Below, piece by piece: positions 16,421 through 25,165 of a stretch of 64,000 nt of DNA. The position numbers and the translations under genes are program-made. Each line of letters starts with the position of its first letter. Position 1 is the first letter of the stretch. This DNA comes from Enterobacter sp. Cy-643 (GTDB taxonomy: Bacteria; Pseudomonadota; Gammaproteobacteria; Enterobacterales; Enterobacteriaceae): positions 62,001 to 126,000 of the forward strand of contig NZ_VWWV01000002.1 in assembly GCF_011752815.1 (NCBI RefSeq), in the 5' to 3' direction. Under the pieces are notes generated by a model, which was not told the DNA's origin, searched no databases, and worked only from the letters and a program-made list of their open reading frames with translations.

Positions 16421-17956
16421 ATGAAATCACTGGCTCACAATTTGTTGTTATTAATTTGCTGTTCGATTTTGATGTCCGCCCTGGTTACCGCCATTTCACT
16501 CTACGGCAGCCACCGAAGCGCCCAAAGCACGGAAAGCGGCCTGCTGGCAAAAGATCTGATGTCTGACATCAAGCCCGCACCGGTTTACCTGATTGAACTG
16601 CGGCTGGTGCTTTCGCGCGTGGTGGAAGGCACGCTAAGCGTCGATCAGGCCGATGCCGAAATTAAGCGCCTCGGTGCGCAATGGCACCAGCGCGTTGATT
16701 ACTGGAAAGCCACCCTGCCGCCTGAGCTCCAGCAAAACCTGCTCGGGGAACAGTACCAGGCCGGGATGGCGATGATCAAAGATGCCAATGACCTGGTGGA
16801 GCTCATTCGTTCGGGCGCCCCGACGCCGCTGTTTGAAAAGTTGAAAGCGGCCGATAAAGACTTTTTTGCCCACCAGAAAGGCATTGAATCCTTTGTCAAA
16901 GCCTCCGCCGAGTATGCCGATAACGCGGTAGAAAAAGCCCGGCACAGCAGCGCTAACTCAACGCAATGGCAGCTGTTCGGATCCGGTGCGGCCGTGCTGC
17001 TGTTACTGGTTGTCGGCTGGTGGGTTCACCGCACAATTTTCCGCTCATTGGGTGGAGAGCCAAGTGAAGTGGCCGACATTGCCAACGCCGTAGCCTGCGG
17101 GGATCTTACCCGCGAAGTGAAAGTGCGCGACGGCGACAGAACCAGCGTCATGGCCGCAATGGAAACCATGTGCCAGCAGCTCACCATGGTCATCCATCTG
17201 GTGCATGAGAGCAGCAACCAGATTTCCACCCGCTCCAGCGAGATTGCCAGCGGTAATACTGACCTCGCTTCACGTACCGAGGAGCAGGCCAGCGCGCTGG
17301 AGCAAACGGCATCGTCGATGGAAGAGATGACCGCCACGGTGAAGCAAAACGCAGAGAATGCCCAAAGCGCCAGCCAGTTGGCCAATACCGCCTCGAGAAG
17401 CGCAGAACAGGGCGGCGCGGTGGTGGCCCAGGTCGTGGAAACCATGGACGGCATTTCAAGCTCCGCCAACAAAATCACCGATATCATCGGCGTTATCGAC
17501 AGCATTGCCTTCCAGACTAACATCCTGGCGCTGAACGCGGCGGTAGAAGCGGCCAGAGCCGGCGATCAGGGGCGTGGTTTTGCGGTTGTTGCCGGAGAGG
17601 TTCGCAGCCTCGCCCAGCGCAGCGCCAGCGCGGCCAAAGAAATTAAAGAGTTAATTGAAGACTCGGTGAATCAGGTCGCCAGCGGCAGCCGGCTGGTAAA
17701 CGAAGCGGGCAAGACCATCAACACCGTGGTGCAGGACGTGAAGCGGGTTGCCGCGCTGATGGTGGAGATTACCCACGCCAGCGATGAGCAAAGCAGCGGC
17801 ATTGAGCAGGTCAGCACGGCCATCAGCCAGATGGATGTCACCACGCAGCAGAACGCGGCGATGGTAAACCAGGCCTCCGAAGCGGCCGAATCGTTGCTGG
17901 CGCAAACCTATGAGCTGAATACCGCCGTGTCCCAGTTTAAGCTGGCTAGTCTGTAA
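16421..17956 (+). CDS. Methyl-accepting chemotaxis protein
   Basis: A 511-residue transmembrane chemoreceptor. TM1 is at about residues 7-27, a periplasmic sensor of roughly 160 residues follows, TM2 is at about 188-208 (LFGSGAAVLLLLVVGWWV), then HAMP, methylation helices (EEQASALEQTASSMEEMTATV in part) and the conserved hairpin tip (IAFQTNILALNAAVEAARAG). The C-terminus ends TAVSQFKLASL, without a CheR-docking pentapeptide, so it relies on other receptors for adaptation. The ligand is unknown; location next to an amino acid importer is suggestive only. It overlaps the convergent nimR gene by 11 bases. Confidence 0.93.
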   Translation: MKSLAHNLLLLICCSILMSALVTAISLYGSHRSAQSTESGLLAKDLMSDIKPAPVYLIELRLVLSRVVEGTLSVDQADAEIKRLGAQWHQRVDYWKATLPPELQQNLLGEQYQAGMAMIKDANDLVELIRSGAPTPLFEKLKAADKDFFAHQKGIESFVKASAEYADNAVEKARHSSANSTQWQLFGSGAAVLLLLVVGWWVHRTIFRSLGGEPSEVADIANAVACGDLTREVKVRDGDRTSVMAAMETMCQQLTMVIHLVHESSNQISTRSSEIASGNTDLASRTEEQASALEQTASSMEEMTATVKQNAENAQSASQLANTASRSAEQGGAVVAQVVETMDGISSSANKITDIIGVIDSIAFQTNILALNAAVEAARAGDQGRGFAVVAGEVRSLAQRSASAAKEIKELIEDSVNQVASGSRLVNEAGKTINTVVQDVKRVAALMVEITHASDEQSSGIEQVSTAISQMDVTTQQNAAMVNQASEAAESLLAQTYELNTAVSQFKLASL

Positions 17957-18746
17957 AATCGTCCCCGCCCAGGGTGCTTAAATAGCGCCCCGGCGTGGTG
18001 CCGAGCGCCTTTTTAAACATGGTAATAAACGCCGTGGTGGAGTCGTAACCCAGCGACTCCGCCACATTTTGCACGGTCATCCCGCTTATCAAATACCGCA
18101 GCGCCACGATGAGCTGCATCTGCTGCCGCCAGCGTAGAAAACTCAGCCCCGTTTCTTTGCCCACCAGGCGGGCAAGATTACGTTCGCTCATCGCCATGTC
18201 GTCCGCCCACTGGGCCAGCGTTTTCTTCTCCTTCAGGTTTTTCGCCATGCTGTCCGCCATCGCACGTATTTTGGGGTGCGAGGAGATCGGCAGCTGGAGC
18301 TGCTCCACCGGCTGATGGGGCAGTTCATCGAACAGGACTTGCACCAGGCGCTGAATGGGCGCGCAGTCGAGATGTTCATGGGGAACGCTGGACAGGCGCA
18401 GAATCAGTTCCCGCACCAGCGGCGAGATCTTCAGCGTGCAGCATTCCTGCGGCATGGCGACCGCCTCCGGTTCAATAAACAAAAAGCAGAGCCGCGCGTC
18501 CGCCGTCACCCGGTTGCTGTGCGGCATTTTCCCCGGCACCCAAACCGCATACTGCGGCGGCACCATCCACATCGAGTTGGTGACTTCGCTGGTGATACCG
18601 CCGTGGAGCGCCAGAATCAGCTGCCCTTTTCGATGGGTGTGAATGGGCTTTTCGTTATAGGTTTGCGCGGCGCGAATACGAAACGCCAGCGCGGGCGTCA
18701 CGATGCTGTCCGGGTCAAACCCTTCGAGATCCAGGTCACGTTCCAT
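17946..18746 (-). CDS. nimR: NimR, AraC-family regulator of the nimT exporter
   Basis: A 266-residue cupin plus AraC DNA-binding protein, orthologous by context and sequence to E. coli NimR (YeaM). The cupin part (HTHRKGQLILALHGG) is at about 37-60. The C-terminal helix-turn-helix pair includes MSERNLARLVGKETG and VQNVAESLGYDSTTAFITMF (each near the 20-residue limit), ending with the AraC signature. In E. coli it represses nimT and mediates 2-nitroimidazole resistance. It is divergent from nimT with a 98-base shared promoter region. Confidence 0.9.
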   Translation of the reverse strand: MERDLDLEGFDPDSIVTPALAFRIRAAQTYNEKPIHTHRKGQLILALHGGITSEVTNSMWMVPPQYAVWVPGKMPHSNRVTADARLCFLFIEPEAVAMPQECCTLKISPLVRELILRLSSVPHEHLDCAPIQRLVQVLFDELPHQPVEQLQLPISSHPKIRAMADSMAKNLKEKKTLAQWADDMAMSERNLARLVGKETGLSFLRWRQQMQLIVALRYLISGMTVQNVAESLGYDSTTAFITMFKKALGTTPGRYLSTLGGDDFTD

Positions 18747-18844
18747 AGCATGTCCGAATTTAGCGATAATCTGTCATTTTAGCTTGATTCGTAAAAAGGC
18801 AGAAGCGTGTATCTTTGCTTTACCGTTTTTCAGGACACAGACAC

Positions 18845-20047
18845 ATGACTTCCACGACTTCAGCGAGCAAAAAGAGCCGTGCTCTGCTTCTGCTCGGCAT
18901 TCTGATGATTGCCACCACCCTGCGCGTCACCTTTACCGGCGCGGCACCGCTGCTGGATATGGTGCGCGATGCACTTGCGCTGTCCACCGCGCAGATCGGG
19001 ATTTTAACCACCCTGCCCCTGCTGGCCTTTGCGGTAGTTTCCCCACTTGCCGCCGGAATTGCCCGCCGCTTTGGCACCGAGCGCAGCCTGTTTGGTGCGT
19101 TGCTGATTATCTGCGCCGGGATTGCTTTGCGCTCCGCCGGCCACGCCGCGCTGCTGTATATCGGCACGGCCATCATCGGCTGCGGGATCGCCATGGGCAA
19201 CGTGCTGCTGCCCAGCCTGCTTAAGCGCGACTTCCCCGGCCAGGTCGCCAAACTCACCGGCGCCTACTCGCTCACGATGGGCGTGGCCGCCGCGCTGGGC
19301 TCCGTGATGGTGGTCCCGATTGCCCTGCACGGCTTCGGCTGGTCCGGCGCCATGCTGTCGCTGATGATCTTCCCGCTGCTGGCGCTGATTGTCTGGCTGC
19401 CGCAGCTTGGCAGCAGCACGGTAATGAACCTGTCCGGCAACCCGGCGCTGCACAGCCGCGGCATCTGGTCCTCACCGCTGGCCTGGCAAGTCACCCTGTA
19501 TCTGGGGATTAACTCGCTGGTCTATTACGTGATTATCGGCTGGCTGCCTTCCATTCTGATCAGCCACGGCTACAACGAAGCCGAGGCCGGGTCGATACAC
19601 GGTATTCTGCAGCTCGCCACCGCCATTCCGGGATTGTTTGTCGGCCTGATCCTGAGCCGCCTCAAAGACCAGCGCGGGATTGCCGCTCTGATGGCGCTGC
19701 TGTGGTGTCTGGCGACGCTCGGCCTGTGGCTGCTGCCGGCCTTCTCCATCTTCTGGGTGTCGCTCGGCGGATTTGGCTCCGGCGCGGCGATGATTCTGGG
19801 GCTTTCATTCATTGGTATGCGCACCGGTTCCGCACATCAGGCGGCGGCGCTGTCCGGCATGGCGCAGTGTGTAGGCTATCTTCTGGCCGCTTTCGGCCCG
19901 CCGGTGATGGGGAAAATTCATGACATCACCGGCAGTTGGGCGATCCCTTTATTAGGCTGCGCGCTACTTTCTGTCGTCATGGGCGTCTTTGGGGCTTATG
20001 CTGGACGCCAGAAAGAGATTGGCGCGGCGGAGAAAACCGCGGCCTGA
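18845..20047 (+). CDS. nimT: NimT, MFS exporter (CynX/NimT family)
   Basis: A 400-residue major-facilitator transporter with about twelve hydrophobic helices, matching E. coli NimT (YeaN), a 2-nitroimidazole exporter. The A-motif-like loop AAGIARRFGTERSL lies after TM2. The ATG at 18845 (MTSTTSASKKSRAL) is chosen over the open frame to 18815. It is paired with the divergent regulator nimR, and followed after 22 bases by a methyltransferase gene probably on the same transcript. Confidence 0.92.
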   Translation: MTSTTSASKKSRALLLLGILMIATTLRVTFTGAAPLLDMVRDALALSTAQIGILTTLPLLAFAVVSPLAAGIARRFGTERSLFGALLIICAGIALRSAGHAALLYIGTAIIGCGIAMGNVLLPSLLKRDFPGQVAKLTGAYSLTMGVAAALGSVMVVPIALHGFGWSGAMLSLMIFPLLALIVWLPQLGSSTVMNLSGNPALHSRGIWSSPLAWQVTLYLGINSLVYYVIIGWLPSILISHGYNEAEAGSIHGILQLATAIPGLFVGLILSRLKDQRGIAALMALLWCLATLGLWLLPAFSIFWVSLGGFGSGAAMILGLSFIGMRTGSAHQAAALSGMAQCVGYLLAAFGPPVMGKIHDITGSWAIPLLGCALLSVVMGVFGAYAGRQKEIGAAEKTAA

Positions 20048-20069
20048 ACAGACCCACAGGGAGGATCGA

Positions 20070-20810
20070 ATGGCATCATCGGCACCGCAGAACATTTTTG
20101 ACGACCCGGTATTCTTTGAAAATTACCGTCAGTTACGGGAGCAGGACTCCGGCCTTAACGGGCTACTGGAGATCCCCGAGCTTTACTCCCTGCTGCCCGC
20201 GCTGGATGGCCTGAAGATCCTCGACCTCGGCTGCGGCTTTGGGGACTTTGCCCGGTTCGCCCGCGCCCATGGGGCGGCAAGCGTGACCGGGTTTGATATC
20301 TCGGAAAAGATGCTCGCCCAGGCGCGCGCCGCCACGCAGGACGCAAACATCAGCTACCACAATTTACCGCTGGAGCAGTTTTCACCGGAAGGTGAAACCT
20401 GGGACCTGGCTATTTCGTCACTGGCGCTGCACTACCTGGAAGATTTCGCCCGCCTGAGCAACACGCTCTTTACCGCGCTAAAACCCGGCGGGCAGTTTAT
20501 CTTCTCCGTGGAACACCCGATGTGCACCGCTTTCCCGGTGGGCTGGCAGCCTTATAAAGAAGAGGTTATCTGGCCGGTGAACCACTATCACCAGCAAGGC
20601 TTACGCCACACCAGCTGGTTCGTGGAGGATGTGCAAAAATACCACCGCACCACTGAAACCTATGTGAATACTCTGCTCGACAGCGGCTTCGCCCTCACCC
20701 GGATGCTGGAAACTAAGCCGACGGCAGAAACCCTGGCCCAGCACCCACGTCTGGCAAAAGAGATGCGCCGCCCGGCCTTTTTGATTCTTCGGGCGACGAA
20801 ACCTCGCTAA
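20070..20810 (+). CDS. Class I SAM-dependent methyltransferase
   Basis: A 246-residue methyltransferase. Motif I is ILDLGCGFGDFARFA at about residues 50-64, the acidic end of strand 2 is GFDISEKML, and motif III/IV are DLAISSLALHYLED and LKPGGQFIFSVEHPM. The start at 20070 (MASSAPQNIF) follows AGGGAGGA; the longer frame overlapping nimT is not used. The substrate is a small molecule or unknown. Position directly behind nimT suggests co-transcription. Confidence 0.88.
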   Translation: MASSAPQNIFDDPVFFENYRQLREQDSGLNGLLEIPELYSLLPALDGLKILDLGCGFGDFARFARAHGAASVTGFDISEKMLAQARAATQDANISYHNLPLEQFSPEGETWDLAISSLALHYLEDFARLSNTLFTALKPGGQFIFSVEHPMCTAFPVGWQPYKEEVIWPVNHYHQQGLRHTSWFVEDVQKYHRTTETYVNTLLDSGFALTRMLETKPTAETLAQHPRLAKEMRRPAFLILRATKPR

Positions 20811-20894
20811 AGATAGGGTCTATGATGCGATTGACGTTGGAACCAGGGCCCCGCTTCATGTCCCACACTGACGTCAACCGCAATGTCGCTTCTG

Positions 20895-21090
20895 TTTTTT
20901 TACCCTCCCCCTAACCCTCTCCCTGGAAGGGAGAGGGAATAGATAAAGCTACCTGGGAGCACTTTCCCCAACGTTTGTTTCCCCTATCCCTTTGGGAGAG
21001 GGAATAGATAAAGTTCTCTGAAATCACTTTCCCCGACGTCTGTTTTCTCCCTCTCCCTTTGGAAGAGGGTCGGGGTGAGGGCTGTAACCC
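20895..21090. repeat. Three tandem CCCTCTCCC/GGGAGAGGG hairpin units
   Basis: Between the methyltransferase and the amidotransferase-like gene there are three successive units in which CCCTCTCCC or CCCTATCCC faces GGGAGAGGG or GGAAGAGGG, with related connecting sequence (AGATAAAG, CACTTTCCC). This is an enterobacterial intergenic palindrome of REP-like kind; a related unit occurs at 51636-51745. Confidence 0.75.
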
Positions 21091-21110
21091 GGCGTCCCTA
21101 AACCCCGAAT

Positions 21111-21818
21111 TTATCTCTCCGCTGCGGCCAGGAAAGCCTCCACCAGCGGGGAAGGTTTGCCTTTCAACGCATTTCGCTCATGCTGAAACAGCGTCGCCAC
21201 AAAGAACGGATGCCCCTGAAGTTCAACCGCGCGAATCTCGCCCTGCTTATCCCAGCCGGTCGGCTTCAGCGGTTCGTCGGCAAGCGCGGTGGCAAACAGC
21301 TCCGCAATACCGTAGTTGCAGTGGTAGCCCTCTTCAATTTCTGTCTTGCCATAGGCATGCCCGACAATGGAGTCTGCCAGCAGCGCGATCTTGTCCGAAA
21401 CCTCCACCAGCGAGCAGCTCAGGCGGCCAATCACCAGCCGCCCTTCACTCGCGGTTTCCGCATGGCCCGCGTCTTCCCAGCCAAGCACGTTACGCGCATA
21501 TTCCACCACCGCATACTGGAACCCGGCGCAGGTGCCGAGGAAAGGCACACCGTTTTCTCTCGCAAAGCGAACGGCAAGGTAAGCGGCATCTTCATTCAGA
21601 TAAGGACTGGAAGGCACGCACCAGATTGCGTCATAGCCCACCAGATCTTCAGGGCTGGTCAATTCCAGCGAGGAGACCCAGTCATAATCCGCGCTGACGC
21701 CAAGCGCCGCCGCCGCATTATCTAACGCCTGAGGAATGGCCTGATGAGCAATCACTGCCGGGTTATAATCACCGACAAGCGCAATACGTAAAGTGGATTT
21801 CAACTGTGTGTCAGACAT
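21111..21818 (-). CDS. CTP synthase C-terminal-like glutamine amidotransferase homologue
   Basis: A 235-residue stand-alone class I glutamine amidotransferase domain of the kind annotated as CTP synthase C-terminal region-related. The nucleophile motif is FLGTCAGFQYAVVEYARNV at about 100-118, with the partner His-Glu near the end (LFQHERNALKG). The synthetase domain of CTP synthase is absent, so its reaction is unknown. The start at 21818 (MSDTQLKSTL) is preferred over the extension to 21857. Confidence 0.82.
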   Translation of the reverse strand: MSDTQLKSTLRIALVGDYNPAVIAHQAIPQALDNAAAALGVSADYDWVSSLELTSPEDLVGYDAIWCVPSSPYLNEDAAYLAVRFARENGVPFLGTCAGFQYAVVEYARNVLGWEDAGHAETASEGRLVIGRLSCSLVEVSDKIALLADSIVGHAYGKTEIEEGYHCNYGIAELFATALADEPLKPTGWDKQGEIRAVELQGHPFFVATLFQHERNALKGKPSPLVEAFLAAAER

Positions 21819-21980
21819 GCTTGGGTTGGCCTTATGTTTGAGGGAAGAGAACAACATAAGGAATGATAGATTAGGCGTTTTGCTTTACGCTGGCAACCGC
21901 AAAAATTGGCAGTCTTTCGCCTCTTTCCGGCGCGGCAAACAATGTAGTAACGTGTCAGGTTCACTTCATAGACGAAGAAA

Positions 21981-22484
21981 ATGAAAGCAAAAATACTGGT
22001 TAGCGCCTGCCTGATGGGGTTTCAGGTTCGCTATGACGGCCGCGAAAAATCACAAACTGGCGCAGCCCTCGCCCAACTGCAGGCCGAAGGCCGCCTGGTT
22101 ATTCACTGCCCGGAACTCGCTGCCGGGCTGCCAACGCCGCGTCTCCCCGCAGAGCTTAGCGGAGGCAATGGTGAAGCCGCTTTACTCGGACATGCCGCCA
22201 TTCTTGAAAGCGACGGCCAAAACGTCACCGAAGCTTATCTTCTTGCCGCCTGGCTTGCGCTGCAAACCGCCCGGGAGAATAACTGCCTGTTTGCTATTCT
22301 TACCGACGGCAGCCCAACCTGCGGCAGCCAGAAAATTTATGACGGCCATTTTGCCGGCAAAACAATCCCGGGCCAGGGCGTGGCCACGGCGCTGCTGCGT
22401 CAGCACGGTATCGAAGTGTTTGCCGACCACCAGATCCCACAATTATTAAGCCGGCTTGAGGAAGTCGATAAGGAGCAGGCATGA
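21981..22484 (+). CDS. DUF523 family protein
   Basis: A 167-residue DUF523 protein (MKAKILVSACLMGFQVRYDG). Conserved cysteines appear in SACLMG, IHCPE and SPTCGS, a pattern suggestive of metal or Fe-S binding. Function unknown. Its TGA overlaps the next start (ATGA), coupling it to yeaO. Confidence 0.88.
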   Translation: MKAKILVSACLMGFQVRYDGREKSQTGAALAQLQAEGRLVIHCPELAAGLPTPRLPAELSGGNGEAALLGHAAILESDGQNVTEAYLLAAWLALQTARENNCLFAILTDGSPTCGSQKIYDGHFAGKTIPGQGVATALLRQHGIEVFADHQIPQLLSRLEEVDKEQA

Positions 22485-22834
22485 TCCGCTGTAAACGAGT
22501 CTATGAAGCCCCGTCTGAAGATGATGGCTACCGCGTGCTGGTGGACAGACTGTGGCCGAGAGGAATGAAAAAAAGCGACCTGCACTACGATGAATGGCCG
22601 AAGGAACTGGCGCCGTCGAACGAGCTACGCAAAGCCTTTCACAGCGAAACTATCGACTTTGCCGCGTTCAGCAAGCTCTACAGGCAAGAACTTGAGCAAC
22701 ATCAGGATACCGCCCTGGCGCTTGCCCGACACGGAGAAAACGGCACGCTGACGTTGCTGTATGGCGCAAAAAATATCGACCAGAACCATGCGCTGGTGCT
22801 GGCCGACTTTTTACGCCACTGCCGGGATCAGTAG
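22481..22834 (+). CDS. yeaO: YeaO, DUF488 family protein
   Basis: A 117-residue DUF488 protein matching E. coli YeaO: RVLVDRLWPRGMKKSDL near residue 20, WPKELAPSNELRKAFH, and TLLYGAKNIDQNHALVL at the C-terminus. Function unknown. In E. coli it follows nimT (yeaN); here a methyltransferase, an amidotransferase homologue and DUF523 intervene. Confidence 0.92.
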   Translation: MIRCKRVYEAPSEDDGYRVLVDRLWPRGMKKSDLHYDEWPKELAPSNELRKAFHSETIDFAAFSKLYRQELEQHQDTALALARHGENGTLTLLYGAKNIDQNHALVLADFLRHCRDQ

Positions 22835-23133
22835 CTGAGGTGAAGCTCGTCTTCCTGCGGGGAAAAATCGTTGTCCAGCGGCATTAAATGTTCGGCGCGC
22901 ACGAAAGCGTAGCCCTGGCGGCCATCAAAGGCGATAACCTCGCCGGTTACCAGCCACAATGGGTAATTTGCCTTCGGCGGAAGCTGCGTGACCACGCCGG
23001 TCACCGGATTAACAAAGCGTTCCCCTGGCTGGCACAGCCCGAACAGTTCTACCGCTTTACCAATATTCACCCGCCCGGCGGCTGTACGAGCGCCGATGAT
23101 CATCGCCAGGCCGCCCGGTTTTAGTTGAAACAT
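22828..23133 (-). CDS. Small protein of unknown function
   Basis: A 101-residue protein starting MFQLKPGGLAMIIGAR at the ATG 23133 after GAGGGGAGCA. The middle (LFGLCQPGERFVNPVTG) and the end (YAFVRAEHLMPLD) look like a compact beta-rich domain of phage-associated type. I do not recognise a named family. It overlaps the yeaO end by seven bases. Confidence 0.65.
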   Translation of the reverse strand: MFQLKPGGLAMIIGARTAAGRVNIGKAVELFGLCQPGERFVNPVTGVVTQLPPKANYPLWLVTGEVIAFDGRQGYAFVRAEHLMPLDNDFSPQEDELHLSY

Positions 23134-23225
23134 TGCTGCTCCCCTCACTTTTTCGCCGCGAGATCAGAACATTCCTGGCGTAAAAAGTAAACGGCCGGCC
23201 CCACACACCTAAGGTTTTTCTTAAA

Positions 23226-24104
23226 TTATTTTGTGAGTCTGTCCGACAGCGCCGCCAGAAACAGCCTCAGCGCAGCGGGCAGATAGCTTCGGCTCCGGTA
23301 AATACCGTAGATCCCCATCGATCGCGGTGGATAAGCCTCAAGCACTTTGACCAGCTCCCCGCTCTCAAACCGCGGTTTAGCATCCTCAACCGGCAGCATC
23401 GCAATCCCCACGCCGTCAGCTACTGCGTCCATCAGCACGACGGAGTCGTTGGCACTGAAGTTGCCGCTCACCTCCACGTTCAACGGCTCGCCGTTTTCAT
23501 CCACCATTTGCCAGATATTGCGCAGAAAATAGCTGTATTGCAGGCAATTGTGGTGCTCGAGATCGCCCGGCGTGCGCGGCATCCCCCTTTTCTCAAGGTA
23601 GGACGGCGAAGCATAAAGCCGGGAGTCACATTCCCCCAGGCGCCGGGCGATAATATTCGGATCGAGATCGTTGGTGATGCGAATAGCCAGATCGATACGC
23701 TCCTCAATCATATTCACCGCCTGGCTGCTGACGTGCAGCTCGACCCTCACGTCCGGGTAGTCGCGCAGGAAGTCAGACAAGAAAGGCACGATGTAATACC
23801 GGGCGCCAAACTGGGAACAGGCCACCCGCAGAGTCCCCGAAGGCAAATCCTGCTGCTTCTGCGCCGCAATACTTTCCGCGACCTCGTTGAGCGCCCGGGT
23901 TTGCTGCAGCACCCGCTCACCGGTCGGCGTTAGCGTCAGCTTGCGGGAGGAGCGATGCAGCAGCCGCTCTCCTGCCCAGTGCTCCATCTGCTCGAGATAG
24001 CGGCTCACCATCGGCCGGGACATATCCAGCGCCCGCGCCGCGGCGCTCAGGCTGCCCAGCTCGCAAATGCGGGTATAGACTTTTGCAGCAATGATCCTGT
24101 CCAT
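23226..24104 (-). CDS. LysR-family transcriptional regulator
   Basis: A 292-residue LysR regulator. The winged helix occupies residues 1-60 (GSLSAAARALDMSRPMVSRYLEQ) and the effector domain follows (LRVACSQFGARYYIVPFLSDF). The start at 24104 (MDRIIAAKVYTRI) is the family position. It is divergent from the metallo-beta-lactamase-fold gene at 24234, which is its probable target. Confidence 0.9.
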   Translation of the reverse strand: MDRIIAAKVYTRICELGSLSAAARALDMSRPMVSRYLEQMEHWAGERLLHRSSRKLTLTPTGERVLQQTRALNEVAESIAAQKQQDLPSGTLRVACSQFGARYYIVPFLSDFLRDYPDVRVELHVSSQAVNMIEERIDLAIRITNDLDPNIIARRLGECDSRLYASPSYLEKRGMPRTPGDLEHHNCLQYSYFLRNIWQMVDENGEPLNVEVSGNFSANDSVVLMDAVADGVGIAMLPVEDAKPRFESGELVKVLEAYPPRSMGIYGIYRSRSYLPAALRLFLAALSDRLTK

Positions 24105-24233
24105 TCTTTCGCCCATCTGTTCGATTTATGAAACTCATCTTACCTGAATAAGGCCATTACGATTCACAAAATGCAATTTACACTATTTCTCATTCCCAAA
24201 CGGGCTTATTCATTCAGTTAATCAGGATAGAAA

Positions 24234-25085
24234 ATGATGAAGACATATACCCTGGCCGCGGCCACACTCTTGTTCACCGGCGCAAGCGTTGCCGCCCCGC
24301 TGACGCTCGACGTTTACAACCCGCAGGACAAAGGCGTTTTCCCGGTCACCTCTACGCTGATTAGCGGCCCAACGGAAGCCACGCTGGTCGATGCCCAGTT
24401 CAGCGTTAAAGACGGTGAAGCGCTGGTGAAAATGATTCAACACAGCGGCAAAAAGCTGACCCGCGTGCTTATCACCGCCGGCGATCCGGATTATTACTTC
24501 GGTCTGGAGCCCATTGTTAAGGCGTATCCGCAGGTAAAAATTGAAGCCACGCCGCTGGTCGTCGACCATATCAACAAAACCAAAGCAGAGAAGCTCAAAT
24601 ACTGGGGCCCAATCCTGAAAGACGGCGCGCCAAAAGAAGTTTTCGTGCCGCAGGTAACGCATAAGACAACCTTCACCGTCGACGGTGAAAAAATTGAGCT
24701 GCGCCAGCCTGCTTCTCATGCGGCGTACCTGTGGATCCCGGCCAATAAAACCATTCTTGGCGGCGTGGGCGTCAGCTCCGGCATTCACGTCTGGACCGCC
24801 GATTCCCAGACAAAAGCTGCCCGTCAGGAATGGCGTGATGTGCTGGATGAAATGGCGGCCCTGAAGCCACAGCGCGTGATCCCGGGCCATTATATCGGTG
24901 AGGTCAAATCAGGCGCGGCTCCGGTGATCTTTACCGGCGACTATTTAGCCGACTTTGAGCTGGCGCTGAAAAAAGGCAAAAGCGCTCCGGTCATCGCTGA
25001 GATGAAGCAAAAATATCCGGGCCTTGCCGATGAAAGCTCGCTGGAGATGAGCGCCAAAGTGAATACCGGCGAAATGAAGTGGTGA
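24234..25085 (+). CDS. Secreted metallo-beta-lactamase-fold protein lacking most metal ligands
   Basis: A 283-residue protein with a signal peptide (MMKTYTLAAATLLFTGASVAA). It has the metallo-beta-lactamase fold of the Vmh-like hydrolase group. The metal motif that is normally THxHxDH reads TAGDPDYYFG, so three histidines are replaced (by Ala, Asp and Tyr), and the GDxV-type aspartate motif reads GGVGV. HxxG-like PGHY near the C-terminus is kept. I infer a catalytically altered or dead member in the periplasm. It starts 129 bases from the divergent LysR gene and ends in a terminator. Confidence 0.82.
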   Translation: MMKTYTLAAATLLFTGASVAAPLTLDVYNPQDKGVFPVTSTLISGPTEATLVDAQFSVKDGEALVKMIQHSGKKLTRVLITAGDPDYYFGLEPIVKAYPQVKIEATPLVVDHINKTKAEKLKYWGPILKDGAPKEVFVPQVTHKTTFTVDGEKIELRQPASHAAYLWIPANKTILGGVGVSSGIHVWTADSQTKAARQEWRDVLDEMAALKPQRVIPGHYIGEVKSGAAPVIFTGDYLADFELALKKGKSAPVIAEMKQKYPGLADESSLEMSAKVNTGEMKW

Positions 25086-25098
25086 TTCGCTAAACGTA

Positions 25099-25165
25099 AA
25101 AGGGAGCAAAAGCTCCCTTTATATTATTAGCAAAATGAAAAGGGAGCCTGCGCTCCCTTTTGTTT
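25099..25165. terminator. Two identical tandem terminator hairpins between convergent genes
   Basis: AAAGGGAGC-N4-GCTCCCTTT occurs at 25099-25120 and again at 25139-25160, 40 bases apart. The first is followed by ATATTATT, the second by TGTTTTATTT. They end the metallo-beta-lactamase-fold gene and, read in reverse, the convergent reductase-like gene. Confidence 0.85.
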
